A stretch of DNA of 64,000 nucleotides from Streptomyces buecherae (GTDB taxonomy: Bacteria > Actinomycetota > Actinomycetes > Streptomycetales > Streptomycetaceae): contig NZ_CP060404.1 in assembly GCF_014295035.1 (NCBI RefSeq), positions 7,170,501 to 7,234,500 on the forward strand, written 5' to 3'. Below the pieces are notes generated by a model. It was not told the DNA's origin, ran no database searches, and worked only from the letters and a program-made list of their open reading frames with translations. Position 1 is the first letter of the stretch, and each line of letters begins with the position of its first letter. This document shows positions 56,801 through 64,000 of the stretch, piece by piece. The translations under genes were made by a program, and so were the position numbers.

Positions 56801-58574
56801 CGAGGAAGCTGGTGGCCTGGTCGGGCGTGGCGGCCGGCAGCAGCGCGTCGACCAGGTCCGGGCTGTCCCGGACGTGCTCGCCGACCAGCCGTTCGGCCAG
56901 CCGGTCCGGTCGCAGGCGTACGACGGCGTCACCGTCGGTCAGGAGCGCGGCCCGCACCCAGGCGTGCACGGCCCGCAACCCACCGGGTGCCCCGCCGCCG
57001 TGGTCGGCGCCGAGCACGCGGGCGAGCACGGCGGTCGTCTCGCGCGGCCCGCTCGGCCCCAGGGCCACGACCGCCACCACCGCGTCCTCCAGCGTCCGCC
57101 ACAGCAGGGGAGGGCAGAGCCGGTGTGCCTGGGCGGTGCCGCGCCAGTGCGCCCGCTCGTGTCGGAGCAGCCGCTTCTCGACGGCCTGGGTGTCTCCCGC
57201 GCTGGCCGTCACTCCCTGCGCCGCGTCCAGCAGGTGCACCAGGGCGGCCATGTGCAGGGTGAGCGGGGAGCCGTGGGTGCCCTCGGGAAGGGGCGGCGGG
57301 GTGCGCGCGGCGAACCCGCGCCACGCCGGCCCGTCGTGACCGGAGAGCGCCTCCAATCCGTGGGCCAGGGCTCGGGCGGTGCTGCGGTAGCCGTCGAGAC
57401 CGCCCAGCGGCAGTTCCGGGAGTTCACGCACCAGCGCGGTCGAGAGCATCGCGCCGCGCTGGAGGGAGTCCCCGGCGACCTCCTCGATCCAGTCGCCGGC
57501 CGAGCGGGCGAGCAGGACCGCCTTGACCGGCGCCTCGCGGTGGCGCGCCGCGAAGTCCAGCACGGCCCGCGTCTCCTCCACGCGACCGTCGGCCCCGTCG
57601 ACGACCACCAGCAGAGGCAACCCGGGCGCGCACGTGTCGTGCCCCGGCTGGGCACCGGGCTTCAACCACACGATGGACCACCGAGGTGGGAGGCTTCGGG
57701 CCAGCTCCACCACGAGCCGGGTCTTGCCCCGGCCGCCGGGGGCGTGCACGACGGCGACCTCGCTGTCGGCCTGCTCGGTCCACGCGGTCAGCGCGCGCAG
57801 TTCGGCCGCCCGGCCGTGGAAGGGCACGACCGCGCGCGCCGGATGGAGCAACTCCACGGCCGAGCGCGGAGGGTGGCACATCACGGTGTGGTGGTCGGGG
57901 TCGGCGAGGTCGGCGTACTCGACGGGCTGGGGCACGTGCGGGCCGCGCGCCCCGTGCGCGTCCAGGGCGGCGAGGAACGACGCGTCGTCCAGCAGGACGA
58001 CGGCCGGTTCCGCCTCCAGCCGCGCCGGGACGCGGTCGGGTATGTCGACGACGACGACGCCCACGACGAGTTCGCCGCACAGCACGGCCGCCCCCGACAT
58101 CCCGTTCCAGGCGGAATCCTCGGCCCCCCTGGGCCGGTAGGTCGTGCCGTCCAGCACGTACACGCCGCCGACCAGACCGCTGAGGGGGCTGATATGGCCC
58201 CGTGCCTGCTCCGACTCGCGGGAGCGGTGCTCGGTGTGCGGGAATCCGGTGGCGCGCCACGCGACGGGCGCGCTGTCCCCGGCGATCCGCCCCCACAACA
58301 CCCGGGCCGGCCCGGCGGGCTCCCAGCTCTCCGAGGTGACACGCACCAGCGCGGCGTCCTTGTGGGACGCGTGCTCGCCGGCGCCGGCGCCCTCCGGCAT
58401 CCCGCGCCACACGACGAGCCCGGGATGGTCGACGCTCGTCCCGACCCGGGCGACGCCGACCGGCGAGTCGACCCCGCCCACGACGTGTGCGGCCGTCAGC
58501 ACCAGCCCGGGCGCGATCTCGTAACCGGCCCCCCAGCCCGCCCACGCCACCCGCACCACACGGCTACCACTCAC
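53874..58574 (-). CDS. Trypsin-like protease with STAND-type NTPase and TPR array
   Basis: 1566 residues. Residues 1-205: a trypsin-like domain with His30 (LTAAHVV), Asp73 (HKDAALV) and Ser160 (WNGMSGAAVL), a full catalytic triad. Residues about 250-560: a P-loop NTPase with an entry motif PFHGRAAELRALTAW, Walker A APGGRGKTRL (280-287) and Walker B LPLLVVVDGADG (Asp326). The remainder (about 650-1560) is a long helical repeat array of TPR type. The C-terminus has no signal. GTG 58574 with GGGGGCG upstream. The gene follows trypco2 by 54 bp. Predicted as a regulated protease effector in which TPRs or NTPase sense an invader; no experiment supports this here. Confidence 0.87.
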   Translation of the reverse strand: MSGSRVVRVAWAGWGAGYEIAPGLVLTAAHVVGGVDSPVGVARVGTSVDHPGLVVWRGMPEGAGAGEHASHKDAALVRVTSESWEPAGPARVLWGRIAGDSAPVAWRATGFPHTEHRSRESEQARGHISPLSGLVGGVYVLDGTTYRPRGAEDSAWNGMSGAAVLCGELVVGVVVVDIPDRVPARLEAEPAVVLLDDASFLAALDAHGARGPHVPQPVEYADLADPDHHTVMCHPPRSAVELLHPARAVVPFHGRAAELRALTAWTEQADSEVAVVHAPGGRGKTRLVVELARSLPPRWSIVWLKPGAQPGHDTCAPGLPLLVVVDGADGRVEETRAVLDFAARHREAPVKAVLLARSAGDWIEEVAGDSLQRGAMLSTALVRELPELPLGGLDGYRSTARALAHGLEALSGHDGPAWRGFAARTPPPLPEGTHGSPLTLHMAALVHLLDAAQGVTASAGDTQAVEKRLLRHERAHWRGTAQAHRLCPPLLWRTLEDAVVAVVALGPSGPRETTAVLARVLGADHGGGAPGGLRAVHAWVRAALLTDGDAVVRLRPDRLAERLVGEHVRDSPDLVDALLPAATPDQATSFLALTTRACVRDAGPDTETLTDWCLRHPAVLGPAAVALASRLEDPAPLLVALRALVDRPGVGLDELEHLASAVPPHPYLLAPWVLTLHRRIAAAHRLRAAADPTARPGLAVALRELSKRLSSVGEREECLEAVREAYELWREIPPDHPRHQAERGACRVNAAIFLTDVERRREAYEAATEGVELLRAALRPDDTQSRVDLVKALDTRATAARSLGDHDTAWRVIEESRRLCEALWDDDPEAHDSLMVNHLNNHAIVAMESGRRDIALASTRRAVRLQRRLADENPDAELSGLALILATASSAAHLAGSHREALADIRESVALRRRLAEARPRAYQADLANSLNSLAIDLGNLGNLAEALDAAEESVGLYRDLADGRPHIHTPRLALALNTLATQRQANGYRHRAHRVASQSVHLFRELARVEPDGFRNLLAMSLTTLAGTLRSEDGTPQETARAAGHFREAADILRELADSAPGAHLPDLAGCLNNLAGAHLALGEPAAALATVREAMAVNSGAERDLPAAFAEPMLRNWLTAMRIHYDLGDAENALEAAEEALRRLRTLSVEAPLRYETDLWSVLATTGEWLWMGGQHEESVERSREALDIRDGWVRRGETEPHRAEQAGDLERHVRRLWWLGRTTEAAATAAELCAHRRAEHRHRGDVAAGLALALTEALHAEMLDACGRRREALAPVESALAGLRAHHAGDPSGLRAELSTVLLRRAGLLWRTGGPATAVASVEEALASVEEALAVARTDAEPPLADASVGDALLQRAMVRFEVAATSDTAPPEAALPLLAEAVEFCAALPDDAWGTALRAGSLHAFALCAVAVPGRREEAVAASENAVGVLRDLDDGPAPLRFVLTEFLTGQARVLALTGRARQATEVAREAVRRAREHAAGEPHARRELLAHALASLARARLAAGDRSDAARATSAEALTLFQDLVAEEPLAMARHASEAREVHDLLHAGRAGAAEQPVPSP

Positions 58575-58628
58575 CGGACGCCCCCGTTCCGTACCGATGC
58601 CACCGCGAAACGCTGGAAACGCGCCCCG

Positions 58629-58967
58629 TCACCTGGGCCGCCGGCCGCCAGCGCCGCCGCCCGGGAACGGGCCGGCCGCAGGGCCCTGCCCCTGCGCGGC
58701 GATGCGTACCGGGCCGTCGCCGCGCCGGGGGGTGAGGGTCACCATCACCCGGTGGCTGCGGCTGCGCGCCGCGGAACCCTCCGTGTCCGCGGTGACGACC
58801 CAGGCGCGCAGCCCTCCACCCGCCCGCGCCTCCCGGCGGACCTCGACCAGGAACTCCAACTCGATCGGGCCGACGTCGAAGGTGATGCCCTGCCCCTCGC
58901 CGCGCCGCCCGGCCTCCACGAGACTGTCGCGCACAGCGGCGACGGCGTCGGCCAACTCGATCTCCAC
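58629..58967 (-). CDS. Trypco2 family protein (trypsin co-occurring domain 2)
   Basis: 112-residue small protein: VEIELADAVAAVRDSLVEAG at the start, then IELEFLVEVRREARAGGGLRAW and VVTADTEGSAARSRSHRVMVTLTP. This matches the trypco2 family, named for its gene linkage to trypsin-like proteases. The last about 25 residues are Gly/Pro-rich. GTG 58967 follows GGGGGGA. It is the first gene of a two-gene operon with the trypsin-NTPase-TPR gene, so its role is likely adaptor or inhibitor, by analogy with EACC1. Mechanism unknown. Confidence 0.82.
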   Translation of the reverse strand: MEIELADAVAAVRDSLVEAGRRGEGQGITFDVGPIELEFLVEVRREARAGGGLRAWVVTADTEGSAARSRSHRVMVTLTPRRGDGPVRIAAQGQGPAAGPFPGGGAGGRRPR

Positions 58968-59293
58968 GTGATCCCCCCGGATTCGACCGTGGCACGCGGA
59001 ACCCTGGCCCTCCGCCCGGCGCCCCACCACGGCGGACTGACTGTAGCCAAGCGGCGGTTGACCTGTCCCGTGGATCGGGAAGGTGGGAGTGGTCCGCACG
59101 GCCGTCGGCGCAGGCGAAGGTCCCCGCCGGTCCGGGTTGGAGCGCGGCAGCATGCCGGGGTGGTGCGTGCGGGGGTTACGCGCCGAGGCCACCGACCCTG
59201 ACGGGGAACGGGACGCCTCAGGTGTCCTCCCCGGAAAGACGCTCCAGGCGTCCTCCCCGGGAAGCGCACACAGCCGCATGCGAGGATCACACG
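58968..59293. other. Divergent promoter region with direct repeat
   Basis: Region between trypco2 and the DinB-like gene. Two copies of caggTGTCCTCCCCGG, one with C for T, lie at 59219-59234 and 59245-59260, 26 bp apart, near the DinB start. No gene was found. Promoters of both divergent genes should lie here. Confidence 0.4.
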
Positions 59294-59842
59294 ATGAGCA
59301 ACCCCCGCCGTGATCTGTTGCGTTGGCAGTTCGACATGACCTGGTCGCTGTTCGAGTACCACCTGGAGCGGCTCGCGCCCGAGGCGTTCCTGTGGGAGCC
59401 CACCGACCTGACCTGGACCGTGCGCCCGGACGCCGCCGGCAACTGGCTGCCCGACTGGGCCGACACCGAGCCCGACCCCGTCCCCGTGCCCACCATCGGC
59501 TGGGTGAGCTGGCACATCGGCTGGTGGTGGAGCACCGCCATCGACCACGCACAGGGACGTACGCCCCGGGAACGCACCGACATCACCTGGCCGGGCGACG
59601 GGCCGGCGGCCGTCGCCTGGCTCCGGGACCTGCGGGAGCAGTGGTTGACGGTCCTCGACGGGCTCACCGACGCCGACCTGGACGCCACCTCCGCACTGCC
59701 GTGGCAGACACCTCCGGACAACACGGTCGGTCACATGATCGCCTGGCTGAACGCCGAGCTGATGAAGAACGTCGCCGAGATCGGCCAGCTACGCCTCATC
59801 TGGGCGACCTCGACGTCGGCCCCCGAGCGGCACGGGGGTTGA
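59294..59842 (+). CDS. DinB family protein
   Basis: 182-residue four-helix-type protein of the DinB/YfiT superfamily: DLLRWQFDMTWSLFEYHLERL at the start, WHIGWWWSTAIDHA with His in the second metal position, and HMIAWLNAELMKNVAEIG with the third. Such proteins are often metal-dependent thiol transferases or mycothiol-dependent enzymes; the particular function is unknown. Start ATG 59294 has only a moderate ribosome site (cgaggatcac). The stop codon lies in a tandem duplication. Confidence 0.85.
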   Translation: MSNPRRDLLRWQFDMTWSLFEYHLERLAPEAFLWEPTDLTWTVRPDAAGNWLPDWADTEPDPVPVPTIGWVSWHIGWWWSTAIDHAQGRTPRERTDITWPGDGPAAVAWLRDLREQWLTVLDGLTDADLDATSALPWQTPPDNTVGHMIAWLNAELMKNVAEIGQLRLIWATSTSAPERHGG

Positions 59843-59896
59843 GCGGAGGGAACGCCGTCCGGCCCGGGGGTTGAGCGGAGGAACGCCGTCCGGCCC
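59834..59896. repeat. Tandem 32/31-bp duplication over the DinB stop codon
   Basis: Units 59834-59865 and 59866-59896 are identical except for one missing G. The first copy contains the DinB stop codon (59840-59842). The second is non-coding. It probably arose by slippage. Confidence 0.8.
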
Positions 59897-59931
59897 GGCA
59901 GCCGCGACATCGAGTTCACCCGGCCGCGGGT

Positions 59932-61146
59932 TCAGGGCCGAGCGGCGCGGCCCGGCCCTACGCGGTGCGCTCCTGCCGCCAGGACCGCGAGCACCGCGAC
60001 GCAGCCGCCCAGCAGCATGACGGCGGACGGGGAGGAGCGGTCCAGGAGAACTCCCCCGGTGAGCGCGCCCAGGGAGATCGTCGCCTGGAACGAGGCGGTG
60101 AACAGGACCGATGCCGCTTCCGGGGCGTGCGGCGCCGCCTTGGCGAACCAGGTCTGCGACGCGACCGGTACGGCGCCGTACGCGATGCCCCACACGATCA
60201 GCAGCGGCACCGCGCCGGCCTCCCAGCGGCCCAACGCGGGGAGCAGCAGGATGACGGCGGCGATCAGGGCCGCCGCGAGCCCGAAGGCGGTGCGCGGGTA
60301 CCGGCCCACCCAGGCGCCGCCCAGGAAGTTGCCGAGGATGCCGGCGGCGCCGAAGAGCAGCAGGAACGTGGTGATCAGACCGCCGCTGGCGTGGGTGACC
60401 TGTTCCAGGAACGGCGTCACGTAGGTGTACGTACCGAAGTGCGCCAGCACGACGAGGAACGTCAGCAGGAGCGCGAAGCGGGTGGTGGCGCCGCGCAGCA
60501 GGCCGCTCAGCACGCCCAGCCGAGTGGCCTGGGCCGGGGGAAGCGGTGGCACGAACAAGACCAGCATGACCAGGACGCCGACGGTCAGCGCTCCCATGAC
60601 GGCGAAGGCCGTTCGCCACCCGGCGAGATCCCCGATGAGCGTGCCCGCCGGCACCCCGAGGACCGACCCCAGCGGGACGGCCGAGAAGATCACAGCGGTC
60701 GCCCTGCCGACAGAGGCCGGCGGCACCAGCCGTTCGGCCAACCCGGCTCCGATCGACCAGAAGCCGCCGATCGTGATCCCGACCAGGACCCGGGAGACCA
60801 GCACGAGCCAGTAGTCGGGGGCCACGGCGGCGAGGAAGTTCGCGAGTGCCAGCAGGAACATGAAGACGCACAGCATCAGTCGCCGGTCGAAGCGTGCCGT
60901 GGCCACGGTCACCAGGGGAGCGGAGACCGCCGCCAGGAAGCCCGGCATGGTCATCATCAGCCCGGCCATCCCGTTCGTGACGGTGAAATCGGACCCGATC
61001 GAGGTCAGCAGCCCGATCGGCAGGATCTCGGTGGTGACGATGACGAAGATCCCCGACATCACCGAGACCACGGCCAGCCACCCGCTCAACGGGGTGCGTG
61101 GAGGCAGGCGTTCGTCATCGACCGAAGCGGTGGTGGTGGCGTGCAT
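59932..61146 (-). CDS. MFS transporter (DHA1/AraJ-like sugar or drug efflux)
   Basis: 404-residue major facilitator with 12 predicted helices. Family features: TTEILPIGLLTSIGSDF in helix 1, a loop with TARFDRRLMLC, SRVLVGITIGGFWSIGAGLAERL around helix 4, and a variant motif C in helix 5 (SAVPLGSVLGVPAGTLIG). The start at 61146 (MHATTTASV) was chosen with GGACGGAA upstream; the frame is open to 61245 but the extension is not conserved-looking. Substrate unknown. Confidence 0.87.
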   Translation of the reverse strand: MHATTTASVDDERLPPRTPLSGWLAVVSVMSGIFVIVTTEILPIGLLTSIGSDFTVTNGMAGLMMTMPGFLAAVSAPLVTVATARFDRRLMLCVFMFLLALANFLAAVAPDYWLVLVSRVLVGITIGGFWSIGAGLAERLVPPASVGRATAVIFSAVPLGSVLGVPAGTLIGDLAGWRTAFAVMGALTVGVLVMLVLFVPPLPPAQATRLGVLSGLLRGATTRFALLLTFLVVLAHFGTYTYVTPFLEQVTHASGGLITTFLLLFGAAGILGNFLGGAWVGRYPRTAFGLAAALIAAVILLLPALGRWEAGAVPLLIVWGIAYGAVPVASQTWFAKAAPHAPEAASVLFTASFQATISLGALTGGVLLDRSSPSAVMLLGGCVAVLAVLAAGAHRVGPGRAARP

Positions 61147-61385
61147 GGCGGTTCCGTCCTGTGGAGGCAGCGCGTTTCGCGCCCAGTCCAGCAGGGCCCA
61201 CCACGAGGTGGCTGGCAGTTCCGCGACAGCGACCTCGCACGTCACGGTGGTGTCGCATTCCGGCTCACGGCGGTCTGCGCGGCGGCGCGCGGGAGCTGTC
61301 GTGACATGCGAAAGCCCCTGCCTCGTCTCGGGTGAAGAGCGGCAGGGGCCGGGGTGGTACGGGGTGCGGGGTGAGAGGTGCGTGG

Positions 61386-61592
61386 TTACGCGGTGAAGTC
61401 GCCGGCCTTGACGCCGGCCACGAACGCGGTCCAGGCCGTGGTGTCGAAGGCGAGGGTGGGACCGTACGGGTCCTTGCTGTCGCGGACGGGGACGGTGTCG
61501 TACGCGGCGGCGAGGTTGGCGGCGACCTCAACGCATGCGCCGCCGTTCTCGCTGTACGAGGACTTGAACCAGCGGGGAAGTTCGTTCGTCAT
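61386..61592 (-). CDS. DUF397 domain-containing protein
   Basis: 68-residue protein with the characteristic WFKSSYSENGGACVEVA, VPVRDSKDPYGP and WTAFVAGVKAGDF. In Streptomyces it is usually paired with an upstream XRE regulator (DUF5753 family, BldB/WhiJ type). Here no such regulator precedes it; instead a transposase remnant lies upstream, so this is an orphan. AAGGGG precedes ATG 61592. Confidence 0.88.
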   Translation of the reverse strand: MTNELPRWFKSSYSENGGACVEVAANLAAAYDTVPVRDSKDPYGPTLAFDTTAWTAFVAGVKAGDFTA

Positions 61593-61704
61593 GGAGCGTG
61601 CCCCTTCGCGCTTGCGTGGTGCCCGTGGACTCATGCCGTGGGCAGCGGACCGTGCAGAATCTGGTTCATGGGCAGGGTGAGCGTGAACCGCCTTTCGATG
61701 ACGG

Positions 61705-61945
61705 TGATTGACAGCTCCCACGTCAGTGCGCTCAAAGGCGGCCCACAACCGGACGGAGCCCGGTCGATCGCGGCCGACCGGGCTCCAAACACCATGTGAT
61801 CTGCGATGCCACCGGCATCCCACTGGCCGTGACGTTGACCGGCGGCAACCGCAAGGACGTCACACAGCTCATCCCCCTGCTGGCAGCCATCCCACGCATC
61901 CGCAGCACACCAGGCCGCCCCCGCCAGCGGCCCAAGGAGGTCTGC
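61705..61945 (+). mobile_element. IS5-family-type transposase remnant
   Basis: Bases 61705-61790 encode VIDSSHVSALKGGPQPDGA and, in another phase, 61780-61945 encode GSKHHVICDATGIPLAVTL then TGGNRKDVTQLIPLLAAIP and RSTPGRPRQRPKE. This is the DDE-transposase core of IS5-like elements (first Asp in VIDSSHV, second in VICDATG). At least one frameshift and loss of both ends make it inactive. The surrounding gap (61593-61968) has no other gene. Confidence 0.75.
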
Positions 61946-61968
61946 GTGACGGTGCGTTCGGGCCTGGC

Positions 61969-62667
61969 TCAGGCCAGGGTGTAACCCAGTACGCCTCCGC
62001 GAATCTGACCCTCGCAGTTCGACTGGATGGAGTCGAAGATCTGGCGGTTCTCGTTCCGCAGGCACCGGAGCAGTGGAACGGTGGCGACTCCGTCCGGCTG
62101 GGTTGTGTAGAGCCAACCGAGACGGGTCACATACTGCTGGCCCTCACAGTTGACGTCTGTGCTGGTGAAGTGGTCGCCCCTGACCTGGCAGAGGTACAAC
62201 GGTGTGGTGCCCGCGGCTGCGTAGGTGTACAGCGACCCGAGCGGCCCCTGAAGCTGGTAACCGTTGGGGTGGTACCAGGTGTTGCTCTGGGTGTCGGAGC
62301 TTTTGTGATAGCGGTTGAGGACGAAAGTGGGCCCGGGAGCGTACGGTTCTCCCGCACAGAGGTACTCGACCGCGACCTGCACATATCCGTTCGGGAGCTG
62401 ATTGACCACGGTGGGGCCCTTAACCAGGTTGCACCGGGCGGGGTCGAACCCCCTGGACACGGCATTGTCCATCGCGGTGCCGACGGCTGACTGCACCGCG
62501 ACGTTGTACGGGCCGCTTCCCAGGCCCCCGATGTAGAGTTGTACCGGTCCGACGGACGCGGCAGTCCGCTCGGCCGAGGCCGGGGCGGCAGATGCCGGGG
62601 TGATGAGGGCCATGGTGATGGCGGCGATGGCCGCGGTTATTACGCTGAGACGGCGCACTAAATCCAT
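61969..62667 (-). CDS. Secreted protein with two Cys-containing C-terminal repeats
   Basis: 232 residues starting MDLVRRLSVITAAIAAITMA, a Sec signal with likely cleavage after SASA near residue 30. The mature protein ends with two related repeats: TPLYLCQVRGDHFTSTDVNC then a Gly-containing turn, and LLRCLRNENRQIFDSIQSNC ending VLGYTL. The pattern (LxxC...F.S....CEGQ....LG) resembles repeats seen in secreted Streptomyces hydrolases (DUF5648-like). ATG 62667 is preferred to 62676 for spacing to GAGG. No enzymatic motif. Confidence 0.7.
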   Translation of the reverse strand: MDLVRRLSVITAAIAAITMALITPASAAPASAERTAASVGPVQLYIGGLGSGPYNVAVQSAVGTAMDNAVSRGFDPARCNLVKGPTVVNQLPNGYVQVAVEYLCAGEPYAPGPTFVLNRYHKSSDTQSNTWYHPNGYQLQGPLGSLYTYAAAGTTPLYLCQVRGDHFTSTDVNCEGQQYVTRLGWLYTTQPDGVATVPLLRCLRNENRQIFDSIQSNCEGQIRGGVLGYTLA

Positions 62668-62676
62668 GAAGGCCAT

Positions 62677-63497
62677 TTCCTCAGGTCAGTGGAATCATGC
62701 GGTGAGTACGGGCAATGCTTGGCATGCCAGAAACGGAGGAGTGCAATCCGTGGCAACCCCGCGCGCCAAGCTAAGCACGGACACGCCTCCTCAACCAGAA
62801 CGCCTGCGGCGTAAAGCTCGTCACACGATGTTGTCCAGATGCGCCGGTAGCCATAACTCGTGTGGCGATTCGGCCGTTCGTGATGGAGTGGGTTTGCCCG
62901 GGGGACGGGGATGTTGGCCGGTTTCGAGATCCTCAGGCAGAGGCCCGACGAGTACTTGCAGGCGTTCGTGCCAGCTCGTTAACGATCAAACAGAACGGCG
63001 ACCCGTAGAACGACGAGGGCCTGCAGGCACCGGAGAAGAGCGGCTTCAAGGTCCCTGACGCCCCGGCCTCCTCCACGGCAGAGCAGCCACCCAAGGCGCC
63101 CAAGGTAACGGCCGAAAAGCCGTCTGGCTGCAAGTAAACGCACGGACACGAGTGGTCAGGGGCGTCCTCGCCCCCGACCACTCAGCTGTTTGTACCGGGA
63201 GCAGCTGCCCCTACCGGTCGCGGTGATCCCCCCGCTGGCGAATCCGGGTTGACGTGGTGCCCGCGTACGAATGCTTTCGACGGCTCGGGGGACGAACCGG
63301 CTGGTCCGTCCCCCGAGTCTGCCCCACCGTGACGTCACCGCGCGGGCGCCCAAGTGCCGAGCGGCGGCGCCTCGATGTACGCGTACCGCTTGCCGTGAGC
63401 GCGGGCCGTCAGCGCGGACCCTCAGCGTGAGCCGAAAGCGCGAGCCGTCAGCACGGACCCTCAGCGCGAGCCGTCAGTGAGGCTCCGGCCCCCGCAC
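62677..63497. other. 820-bp gap, probable degraded coding sequence
   Basis: No intact gene. On the + strand, 62943-63137 reads with a single internal TAG at 63006 as ...LTIKQNGDP, stop, NDEGLQAPEKSGFKVPDAPA, then Pro/Lys-rich and SGCK before TAA at 63135. The Lys/Pro/Glu composition looks like a protein C-terminus with a pseudogene mutation, but no family is recognised. The rest is featureless. Confidence 0.3.
63399..63476. repeat. Short direct repeats near the end of the ricin-type gene
   Basis: A 26-bp unit (gcgcgggccgtcagcgcgga plus ccctca) at 63399-63424 recurs at 63438-63463 with two changes, and its first half again at 63464-63476. It lies just past the 3' end of the leftward RICIN gene. 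Confidence 0.6.
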
Positions 63498-63992
63498 TCA
63501 CAGGTCGATCCAACCCACCTGGTCGATCACCCAGCGAGACGCCGTCTCCTTGGTGGGCTGGAAGACGACCTGGGCCCCGACCGCTCCGTTCGCGTGCAGC
63601 CACTTGCCGCTCTGGTCATGCAGGATGGACTTCGGGCTGCCGGAGGTGGTCCTCCATTCCTGGAATTCCCCACCGTTGCACGGCTTCGTGTAGACGTCCG
63701 CGCCGTTTCCGTCGAGGCAGTGATCGGACTGGTGATTTTTGAAGACGCCGTCGATGACGGTCCACACCTGCTTCGCGCTCCGGTCGCAATTTCCGAGGAC
63801 CACGTTCTTTTCGTCCGCCTGGGTCCCCGCCAGCTGAAGGCAGGAGTTGCTGCTGTTTCCGTTGATCACCTGGTAGATCGGCACCAGCGCCGCCGCCTGC
63901 GCCGAAGCCGGTGCGCCGACCAGCAGCGTCGATCCCATTGCCAGCGCCGCCCCGGCGCCGGCGAGACGCGCGAGATTCCCCTTGTTCCCCAT
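63498..63992 (-). CDS. Secreted ricin-type beta-trefoil lectin domain protein
   Basis: 164-residue exported protein: signal peptide to about residue 35 (GAPASAQAAA), then one beta-trefoil of about 125 residues with QVINGNSSNSCLQLAG and two QxW-type motifs (KQVWTV, FQEWRT), Cys pairs of the ricin B fold, and a final degenerate QVGWIDL. Ricin-type modules bind galactose- or xylan-like sugars; here no catalytic domain is attached. Start at 63992 is within 8 bp of the window end, so its promoter is outside. Confidence 0.85.
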   Translation of the reverse strand: MGNKGNLARLAGAGAALAMGSTLLVGAPASAQAAALVPIYQVINGNSSNSCLQLAGTQADEKNVVLGNCDRSAKQVWTVIDGVFKNHQSDHCLDGNGADVYTKPCNGGEFQEWRTTSGSPKSILHDQSGKWLHANGAVGAQVVFQPTKETASRWVIDQVGWIDL

Positions 63993-64000
63993 TGACGTAT

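Noticed and set aside
59219..59260. Direct repeats near the DinB start as a recombination att site
   Set aside because: Only two short imperfect copies 26 bp apart and no integrase gene nearby.
61147..61245. N-terminal extension of the last MFS transporter
   Set aside because: The extra 33 residues precede a well-placed start with a ribosome site and do not look like a transporter N-terminus.

Overview
The window reads as chromosomal DNA of a Streptomyces-like actinomycete. GC content is very high, codon third positions are strongly G/C, GTG starts and ATGA/GTGA stop-start overlaps are common, and there are twin-arginine and lipoprotein signals. SpoIIE/PAS phosphatases, a DUF397 protein, DmdR/IdeR-type iron boxes and two rare TTA leucine codons in one efflux gene point the same way. 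No rRNA, tRNA or CRISPR array was seen.

Layout. 0.4-6.2 kb: an oligopeptide ABC importer (permease, binding lipoprotein, second permease, fused double ATPase). 6.2-8.3 kb: a Rid-family protein, a radical SAM protein with an apparent C-terminal frameshift, and an SRPBCC protein. 8.8-18.0 kb: an MFS transporter fused to three carboxypeptidase-regulatory-like repeats, a PAS-GAF-SpoIIE-HATPase phosphatase, a methyltransferase and an MMPL transporter. 18.4-22.7 kb: three consecutive peptidases (M55, M20, S9). 22.9-24.8 kb: an EACC1 plus caspase-like protease pair. 24.8-38.9 kb: an iron-regulated catechol siderophore locus. It has an Fe-siderophore ABC importer divergent from its binding lipoprotein, then dhbA, dhbC, dhbE, dhbB, a free aryl carrier protein and a C-A-PCP-TE NRPS whose visible specificity residues match the serine code. 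This predicts 2,3-dihydroxybenzoyl-serine and an enterobactin-type trilactone.

39-46.5 kb is accessory: a LapA-like membrane protein, two unrecognised linked genes, a GNAT stub, an alpha/beta hydrolase, an ECF41/SigJ-like sigma factor divergent from an AhpD-like protein, a MerR-methyltransferase fusion and a DUF1062 protein. 46.5-50.2 kb: an FAD monooxygenase and a TTA-containing MFS pump divergent from a TetR regulator. 50.2-52.7 kb: an operon of RsbQ-like hydrolase, RsbP-like PAS-PP2C phosphatase and a STAS antagonist. 53.9-59.0 kb: trypco2 plus a 1566-residue trypsin-NTPase-TPR protein. The end holds a DinB-family protein, an MFS pump, an orphan DUF397 gene, an IS5-type transposase remnant and two small secreted proteins, one of them a ricin-type lectin.

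Systems of most interest: two unrelated protease-effector modules of predicted biological-conflict type (EACC1-caspase; trypco2-trypsin/NTPase/TPR), the Ser-specific DHB siderophore locus, a complete-looking RsbQ-RsbP-STAS module, and the unrecognised pair at 39.6-41.7 kb. Two genes (dhbC and the radical SAM gene) look frameshifted in GC-rich stretches; sequencing error or true mutation cannot be told apart here.
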